In this document: in pieces, positions 15,465 through 20,343 of the stretch
Numbering within the stretch: the stretch's first letter is position 1
How the letters are laid out: each line of letters opens with the position of its first letter
Assembly: GCA_029880025.1 (NCBI GenBank)
Contig: JAOUPE010000010.1
Span: 1-20,343 of the forward strand
DNA length: 20,343 bases
Reading direction: 5' to 3'
Origin: Caldifarciminota bacterium
Lineage (GTDB): Bacteria > Hydrothermota > Tepidihabitantia > Tepidihabitantales > JAOUPE01
The notes under the pieces: model-generated
Database searches by the model: none
What the model was told of the DNA's origin: nothing
What the model saw: the letters and a program-made list of their open reading frames with translations, nothing else
Program-made: the position numbers and the translations under genes

Positions 15465-17072
15465 TTAATCGATTAGCACAAGTTTAATGATTTTAACAAG
15501 ACTATCGGCTTCGATGATAAGAAAGTATATACCCGAATTTAGCCCGAAAAGATTCAAACCATGCTTGGCTTTAATTAGCTGACTTCTGATTTGCCTGCCT
15601 GCAATATCGAACATTGAAATTCCAAATTTCGTTATCTCAAAATTTTGGAGTAAAAGAGACAATTGGTTCTGTTTCAAAATTAAAGTATTAGGAAGCACCA
15701 ATTCTTCAAATTTAATTTTGCTTGGTTGGTTCTCTTCAATGCCGAGTGTCTGATATTTAATTGTGGTGAAATCAGCCGAAGTGTTCAAACCGCCGCTTTC
15801 CCCGGTTAGGAAAATATTGCGGTTCTGGTCTAATCGCAACTGATTCGGCTCGTCATAGCCCGAGCTCGTGCCGTTATAATTCCTTTCCGCAACCAAATTG
15901 CCGACACTGTCATATTTGATTGTCATATAATCATCCGTATTGACCGGACCAAAATAACCATGTCCGGCAACATAACAGTTGCCCTCATCATCAACCGCCA
16001 ACGCTTTTGCCACATCATCACCATTACCCGGACCGTTGTAGCGGCGCTGCCAGCGCTCATTACCTGCGGTATCGTATTTCAGAGTAATAAAGTCATGTGC
16101 CGTGCCAATGCCATCACTAAAACCGACCACATAGACATTCTGGTTTTGGTCTAAGACGATTCGATAACCACGGTCATCTTGATTGGCGGTTCCGTTGTAG
16201 CGCTCTTCCCAGCCTTGATTACCCGAAGCATCGAATTTGACAGTGGCACAGTCGAAATTAGAATCTTCCCCTTCGCTGTAACCGGTCACATAAACATTTC
16301 CCAAAGTATCAATCGCCAAATCTTTCAAATAGTCATTCCGATTAGCGGTGCCATTGTAATTTGCCACCCAGACTCGATTGCCCGATGAATCATACCTCAG
16401 GACAAAATAATCATACCAGCCGCTGGTGTCATTGCCATAGCCGGCAACATAAACATTATTCCAATTATCGAGTTTAATCTTCAAGCCAACATTATTTATG
16501 GTGGGCGGACCAGAATAACGCCTTGACCAGACCATTGTGCCCGAAGTATCGTATTTAATGGTCAGGGCACAGTGTTGGTAATTCGAGTCGGTTGCATAAC
16601 CGGTCAGATAAAGATAACCAAAATTATCGGTTGTCAAATCAAAGATTTCATCAGCCAGATTTGCTCCCCCATCAAATCGTCTCATCCAGATTACATTTCC
16701 GGAAGTATCATAGCGGATGTTTAAAAAATCAAGATTGGTGCCAAAACCATAACTGCCGCCTGCCACAAAGATTTGATTTTGATGGTTAATCCTGATTACC
16801 CGAGCCACATCGTAACCATTACCGGTTCCGTTATAACGCCTGACCCATCGCTCAATCCCTGAATTAGAATATTTCAATGTTGCATAATCATAATTGAAAC
16901 TATGGTTTGTACTATAACCGGTCACATAACAATTTCCGAATTGGTCGAAAGCTAAATCAAGCCCAACATCAAAATCCGAAGCCGGTCCATCATATCTTCT
17001 TACCCATTCCTGGCCCGGGCTTAATGTCACCAAAAAAATTACCAAAAAAATCTTCTGGAACGACCTCTTCAT
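15465..17072 (-). CDS. Secreted SBBP-type beta-propeller protein with degenerate sorting tail
   Basis: This 535-residue exported protein has the signal peptide MKRSFQKIFLVIFLVTLSPG and eight repeats of about 53 residues of the SBBP type, each with the pattern W..RY.G..N..D....L..D..GN.YV.G.S.......D..T.KYD..GN. The tail is recognisable (ISMFDIAGRQIRSQL, GLNSGIYFLII, ending IIKLVLID) and is preceded by LGIEEN, but the usual PNPF entry is replaced by PNTL. The ATG at 17072 has no Shine-Dalgarno sequence; instead a TATGAT -10 box ends six bases upstream, so the mRNA is probably leaderless. No convincing terminator follows the stop, and read-through into paralogue 2 is possible. No catalytic site is visible. 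Confidence 0.85.
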   Translation of the reverse strand: MKRSFQKIFLVIFLVTLSPGQEWVRRYDGPASDFDVGLDLAFDQFGNCYVTGYSTNHSFNYDYATLKYSNSGIERWVRRYNGTGNGYDVARVIRINHQNQIFVAGGSYGFGTNLDFLNIRYDTSGNVIWMRRFDGGANLADEIFDLTTDNFGYLYLTGYATDSNYQHCALTIKYDTSGTMVWSRRYSGPPTINNVGLKIKLDNWNNVYVAGYGNDTSGWYDYFVLRYDSSGNRVWVANYNGTANRNDYLKDLAIDTLGNVYVTGYSEGEDSNFDCATVKFDASGNQGWEERYNGTANQDDRGYRIVLDQNQNVYVVGFSDGIGTAHDFITLKYDTAGNERWQRRYNGPGNGDDVAKALAVDDEGNCYVAGHGYFGPVNTDDYMTIKYDSVGNLVAERNYNGTSSGYDEPNQLRLDQNRNIFLTGESGGLNTSADFTTIKYQTLGIEENQPSKIKFEELVLPNTLILKQNQLSLLLQNFEITKFGISMFDIAGRQIRSQLIKAKHGLNLFGLNSGIYFLIIEADSLVKIIKLVLID

Positions 17073-17078
17073 TTTTCT

Positions 17079-17106
17079 ATCATAATTGAAAATTCATTAA
17101 AGTCAA
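17079..17106 (-). promoter_or_regulatory. Promoter of the SBBP gene, consistent with a leaderless mRNA
   Basis: On the minus strand TTGACT (17106-17101) and TATGAT (17084-17079) are 16 bp apart. The sequence AGAAAA then separates the -10 box from the ATG at 17072, which puts the predicted start of transcription at the A of the start codon. Confidence 0.75.
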
Positions 17107-17293
17107 TTCTCACATTTTTTTCTATTTTTGGCTTACCCCTTAATAATATCAAATCATAAGCTCAACCAGACCCAGCCCTCACTAAAAAACCAATACAGGG
17201 AAATCTATATAACTATGGTATTTACAGATACTTACAATACGCAAATTTTAAAAATCTTTGGATTTACTAACCGAATTTCGATTAAAAAAACTA
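17107..17293. other. AT-rich intergenic spacer, nothing recognised
   Basis: This stretch lies between the divergent SBBP and Kelch-like promoters. A 77-residue plus-strand frame (17128-17361) crosses it and runs through the promoter into the leader, but it has no ribosome binding site and low-complexity content, so I do not call it a gene. I see no repeat or RNA fold here. Confidence 0.4.
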
Positions 17294-17321
17294 TTGACAA
17301 ATCTGCAATTTTTTCTACAAT
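17294..17321 (+). promoter_or_regulatory. Promoter of the Kelch-like gene and its leader
   Basis: TTGACA (17294-17299) and TACAAT (17316-17321) are 16 bp apart. The expected start is near 17328, about 288 nt before the ATG at 17616, which is unusually far compared with the other genes here. Confidence 0.75.
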
Positions 17322-17327
17322 TCGAGT

Positions 17328-17615
17328 TAAGCACGGACTTGGGTATCAGTATAATCATTAATCCCAAGTTTTAACTTCTATAATCTTGGACTTTCGCTCC
17401 GGGGTGGAAGTAGAAAGTCCGAAGGTAGTGATTTATCTACCCCAAAAAAGAACTTCATCGGGTTACAAATCAAAATGTATCGTTTATACAAAAAACAGTT
17501 TTACCCAGTGCCGCTGGGTATTAACTGAATCGTAGTCAATACATTTCTTGAATTAATCCGATGAAAAATTCCTGACATTATGTCAGGACAAAATAAATCT
17601 ATAAGGAGGCTTAAT
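17328..17615 (+). promoter_or_regulatory. Long folded 5' leader, candidate regulatory RNA (riboswitch-like)
   Basis: Helices in order are: ACTTGGG/CCCAAGT (17337-17343/17363-17369) followed by TTTT; an 8-bp stem GGACTTTC/GAAAGTCC (17388-17395/17413-17420); a possible pseudoknot from its loop, GGGGTGG (17401-17407) with CTACCCC (17437-17443); a 12-bp helix (17454-17465 with 17554-17565, one G-U); inside it AAATGTAT/ATACATTT (17473-17480/17539-17546) and a hairpin with CAGTT/AACTG and TACCCAG/CTGGGTA (17496-17527); and CCTGACA/TGTCAGG (17571-17577/17581-17587). AAGGAGG (17603-17609) then serves the ATG at 17616. The strand of CTACC at 17437-17441 can pair instead with GGTAG (17424-17428), so two exclusive folds exist. 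No known riboswitch consensus was recognised. It could also be a separate small RNA. Confidence 0.5.
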
Positions 17616-20343
17616 ATGTCAAGAACAAAGACATTATTACTCCTGACCTGCACGTTCCTACTCGTCTTCGCAAGCACCCCTGATTTTGTCAAAGCGCCGC
17701 TCAGAGTAAAAACCGATGGCATTAATGTCTCGCCTGATTTTTCTTCTTTCATTCATCCGAGTGCGGCTGAAATGTTTGAAGAACCACCGGCTTCGCCTCT
17801 TGCCATAACCTGGCAAGCCAGAGCAGCGGTTCCGGCTACTCGTTATCGGACGGCTGGCTGCGGCGATACCTCTGGTCACTTCTATGTGACTGGTGGTTGG
17901 ACTAACTCGGTTGCCTCGAATGTCACTTATCAGTACTTTGCCAATGGTGACTCCTGGCACGTGGCGCGTCCGATGCTTTATGCCAACTCCAACCATTGTG
18001 CTATCTTCCATCCGCCGACCAATAAAATCTTTGTATTCTGCGGTTATGATGGCGCTGTTGCCATGAACTGGACCCAGATTTACGATATTGCTAACGATAC
18101 CTGGACCCTTGGCGCATCTTGCTTCTTAGCAATGCTTGGCACCTATGGTGCAGCAGTCGGTGATTCAATCTTCATTACTGGTACTGATTTGAGTGCGTTC
18201 AGTCTTGGACTCTGGTGTTATCGGGTCAGCACCAATACCTGGTCATACGTCAGTGCCCTGCCTGGAACCGGTGCATCCGGTGGTGCTGCCTCTTATGGCA
18301 ATAAAGTCTACTTCACTGGTGGCTGGCCCTCAAGAGATACCGTGACGATGTATGAAATCGGTGTCGGCGTTACACCCAGCTTCGCTTTCATGCCGCGCGG
18401 TCAGCACGGTCATGGCACCGAAGAGGTTAATGGCAAACTCTGGGTATTTGGCGGCGGTCAATCCTGGGGCGCGGCAACCGCTGCGGTTTATTCCTATGAT
18501 TTGTCTCAAGGCTCTGGTGGTTCCTGGGCAACTGAAAACTCGATGATTTCGACTCGTTATGCTGGTGCGTTTGGCAAAATGTTCTATCCAGATACCTGGC
18601 GGCTCCATGCCGCAACCGGTTTGACCGGTGTATCGACTCGTTTCCTTTTACACGAGCGCGGTACAATTCCACCGCCCCCACCAACCGATGCTATGCTATT
18701 GAAAATCAATGCGCCGTCGTCAGCCACTCCACCCAGCACTTCGGTCAATCCGAATGTAACCATTCGTAATGCTGGAACCGATACCATCTCCAATATTCCG
18801 GTCACAATCTGGATTGATTCGGCTGGTGTAAGAATCTATAACCAGTCTCAGACCTATTCTGGAACACTTAATTCTGGTGATACTGCCAATATCAACTTCA
18901 CACCCACATTCCCAGTCGGTCCGCTTGGTTCAGGCTATGTGGTGACTGCGTTCACCGCTTTAGCCGGTGATTTGGACCCGTCCAATGATACCCTATCAAG
19001 ACTGGTCTATCTGCCTGGTTTAATCTGGACTGCTATGCCACCACATCCTGCCACTTCTTATCGAACTGGTGGCTGCGGTGACACGATGGGACACTTCTAT
19101 GTCTATGGCGGTTATACCACAACCTATTCTAACCAGTGCACCCGCTATGATGTGACAAGCGGTACCTGGACCACATTGTCCAACATGTTGCTCGGTGTGA
19201 TGAACATCACCGGTGATTATGATTTGGCTCGTGACCGAATCTATGTGCCGGGTGGTTATTCACCGTATCGGAACCAACTGCAAATCTATGATGTTGCCGG
19301 TGACTCTTGGTATTATGGCGCAAATATGCCGATGACCTCGAGCGGTTCGCCGTGCGCGGTGGTTGGCGATACCTTGTGGGTAATCAGTTCCAGCCCTACT
19401 GCTGGAACCCTGATGGGCTATAGCATCAATACCAACTCCTGGTTCTTTGGTTCACCGCGACCCAACTGCCTGTCCTACAGCATGCTGGTTGGTTATGGTC
19501 GTAAGCTCTATAGTGTTGGTGGTTGGACCTCAGATGCGACTGCGTATATCTATGACATTGCAACCAATACCTGGACCCAGGTACCAGGACTACCGGTTGG
19601 CAGACACTCGGCTGGATTAGAAGTGATTAATAATAAAGTTGTGTGCTATGGCGGCGGTCAAAGCTGGTCTCCAACGCTTAACTCTGCCTTCGTATTAGAC
19701 CCGACCTTCCCAGCTGCAGGCTGGGCAGCAGAAAATTCAATGATTCAGGGACTTATTGGCGCTGCTGCTGCTGCTGTAACCTATTCTGGCAGGACTCGAC
19801 TCCATGCTGCTGCCGGTTATAACGGCTCGGCAAATCTAAACTGGCATGAAGCCGGTGGGTTCCCGGTTCCTTATGATGTCGGTGTTGATGCAATCCTTGC
19901 TCCAACTGGTATCATTCCGGGTGACACTTTAGCCCCAACCGCAATCGTTAAGAACTATGGCATTCAGGCTGCAACCTTTGATGTCTGGTTCTCAATCGAT
20001 GATGGCTATGCTGACACTACAACCGTGACCGCTCTGGCAGCTGGTGCGGTTGATACCCTCGTGTTTACTGACTGGTTGCCGGGTACTGGCTTCTTTAATG
20101 CAAAATGCTCGACCATGTTTGCTACTGACCTGGATAATTCCAATGACGCCCGAAGCGCAGTTTCTGCGGTTGCCGACTATATTGAGGACTTTGAAGCTCA
20201 GGACGGCGGCTTTGTTTCGAATACTACGGCTGGCTGGCAGCACGGCACTCTTTCCGGTGGACCTGGTGGCACACCTCATGGTACCGAAGCCTGGGCAACC
20301 GTGCGCACTGGTGCTTATTCTAACAGTGCAAACTGGACCCTCA
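17616..20343 (+). CDS. Large secreted Kelch-like double-propeller protein (3' end outside window)
   Basis: The frame stays open from the ATG at 17616 to the window end (909 codons), so the C-terminus is missing. AAGGAGG lies six bases before the ATG. A signal peptide (MSRTKTLLLLTCTFLLVFAS) is followed by a duplicated architecture: Kelch-like propeller 1 at about 62-345 (YRTAGCGDTSGHFYVTGGW), a CARDB-like beta-sandwich at about 353-465 (ends DLDPSNDT), propeller 2 at about 468-745 (YRTGGCGDTMGHFYVYGGY), and a second CARDB-like domain at about 750-853 (DLDNSNDA). From about 854 a new domain begins (DYIEDFEAQDGGF, then GTEAWATVRTGAYSNSANWTL) that resembles MAM/choice-of-anchor domains of secreted proteins. 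The coding sequence is visibly richer in G and C than its neighbours. It is probably a surface or adhesive protein; by analogy with its neighbours a sorting tail may lie beyond the window. Confidence 0.87.
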   Translation, partial: MSRTKTLLLLTCTFLLVFASTPDFVKAPLRVKTDGINVSPDFSSFIHPSAAEMFEEPPASPLAITWQARAAVPATRYRTAGCGDTSGHFYVTGGWTNSVASNVTYQYFANGDSWHVARPMLYANSNHCAIFHPPTNKIFVFCGYDGAVAMNWTQIYDIANDTWTLGASCFLAMLGTYGAAVGDSIFITGTDLSAFSLGLWCYRVSTNTWSYVSALPGTGASGGAASYGNKVYFTGGWPSRDTVTMYEIGVGVTPSFAFMPRGQHGHGTEEVNGKLWVFGGGQSWGAATAAVYSYDLSQGSGGSWATENSMISTRYAGAFGKMFYPDTWRLHAATGLTGVSTRFLLHERGTIPPPPPTDAMLLKINAPSSATPPSTSVNPNVTIRNAGTDTISNIPVTIWIDSAGVRIYNQSQTYSGTLNSGDTANINFTPTFPVGPLGSGYVVTAFTALAGDLDPSNDTLSRLVYLPGLIWTAMPPHPATSYRTGGCGDTMGHFYVYGGYTTTYSNQCTRYDVTSGTWTTLSNMLLGVMNITGDYDLARDRIYVPGGYSPYRNQLQIYDVAGDSWYYGANMPMTSSGSPCAVVGDTLWVISSSPTAGTLMGYSINTNSWFFGSPRPNCLSYSMLVGYGRKLYSVGGWTSDATAYIYDIATNTWTQVPGLPVGRHSAGLEVINNKVVCYGGGQSWSPTLNSAFVLDPTFPAAGWAAENSMIQGLIGAAAAAVTYSGRTRLHAAAGYNGSANLNWHEAGGFPVPYDVGVDAILAPTGIIPGDTLAPTAIVKNYGIQAATFDVWFSIDDGYADTTTVTALAAGAVDTLVFTDWLPGTGFFNAKCSTMFATDLDNSNDARSAVSAVADYIEDFEAQDGGFVSNTTAGWQHGTLSGGPGGTPHGTEAWATVRTGAYSNSANWTL

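Noticed and set aside
17128..17361. 77-residue plus-strand frame before the Kelch-like gene
   Set aside because: No ribosome binding site, no recognisable domain, and it runs through a consensus promoter into the folded leader.
645..17590. Idea that the three folded intergenic regions are copies of one RNA family, prompted by TTCATCGG at 661-668 and 17454-17461
   Set aside because: One shared 8-mer between two ~250-nt regions is expected by chance, and the helices differ in order, length and sequence.
17658..20279. Several minus-strand frames of 60-117 residues inside the Kelch-like gene
   Set aside because: They are shadows of the long plus-strand frame, which has a signal peptide, a ribosome binding site and clear domain repeats.

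Overview
This looks like a bacterial chromosome segment of about 40% GC from an uncultured or poorly described lineage with Bacteroidetes-like, FCB-type surface proteins. The clues are several secreted beta-propeller proteins with C-terminal sorting tails of the Por-secretion/FlgD-Ig type, a DUF4175-like coiled-coil membrane protein, and a histidine-degradation gene. A candidate phylum such as WOR-3/Stahlbacteria would fit. That placement is inference from gene style, not from a marker gene.

Layout: (1) 2-577 is the C-terminal part of imidazolonepropionase (hutI). (2) 578-944 has no gene but holds a candidate free-standing structured RNA with its own promoter and a strong terminator. (3) 945-5787 is a two-gene unit: a DUF4175-like membrane/coiled-coil protein, translationally coupled to a secreted TPR protein. 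(4) 5788-6254 has no gene but contains a second, multi-branched RNA-like structure. (5) 6255-8394 on the minus strand carries a PDZ-coiled-coil exported protein followed by a sialidase-like propeller protein. (6) 8565-12697 on the plus strand carries a large secreted subtilisin-like protease and a YVTN-type propeller. (7) 12747-17072 on the minus strand carries two tandem Ycf48/BNR-like propeller paralogues and an SBBP-type propeller. (8) 17073-17615 contains a promoter and a long, highly folded leader. (9) 17616 to the window end is a large, incomplete Kelch-like surface protein.

Most genes from 6255 onward encode exported proteins. Six of them share the architecture signal peptide, then propeller or protease, then a short linker with a G/A-I/F-x-E motif, then a sorting tail. 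They appear to be a set of surface or secreted proteins that use one export and anchoring route. Most have a private promoter with a near-consensus TTGAC(A/T) -35 box, 16-17 bp spacing and a TATAAT-like -10 box.

The most unusual signals are non-coding: three intergenic regions with nested complementary helices (about 645-899, 6047-6244 and 17328-17590), two genes whose ATG falls at the predicted transcription start (945 and 17072), and an 18-bp palindrome sitting in the spacer of the YVTN-gene promoter. None of the RNAs could be matched by eye to RNase P, SRP or tmRNA.
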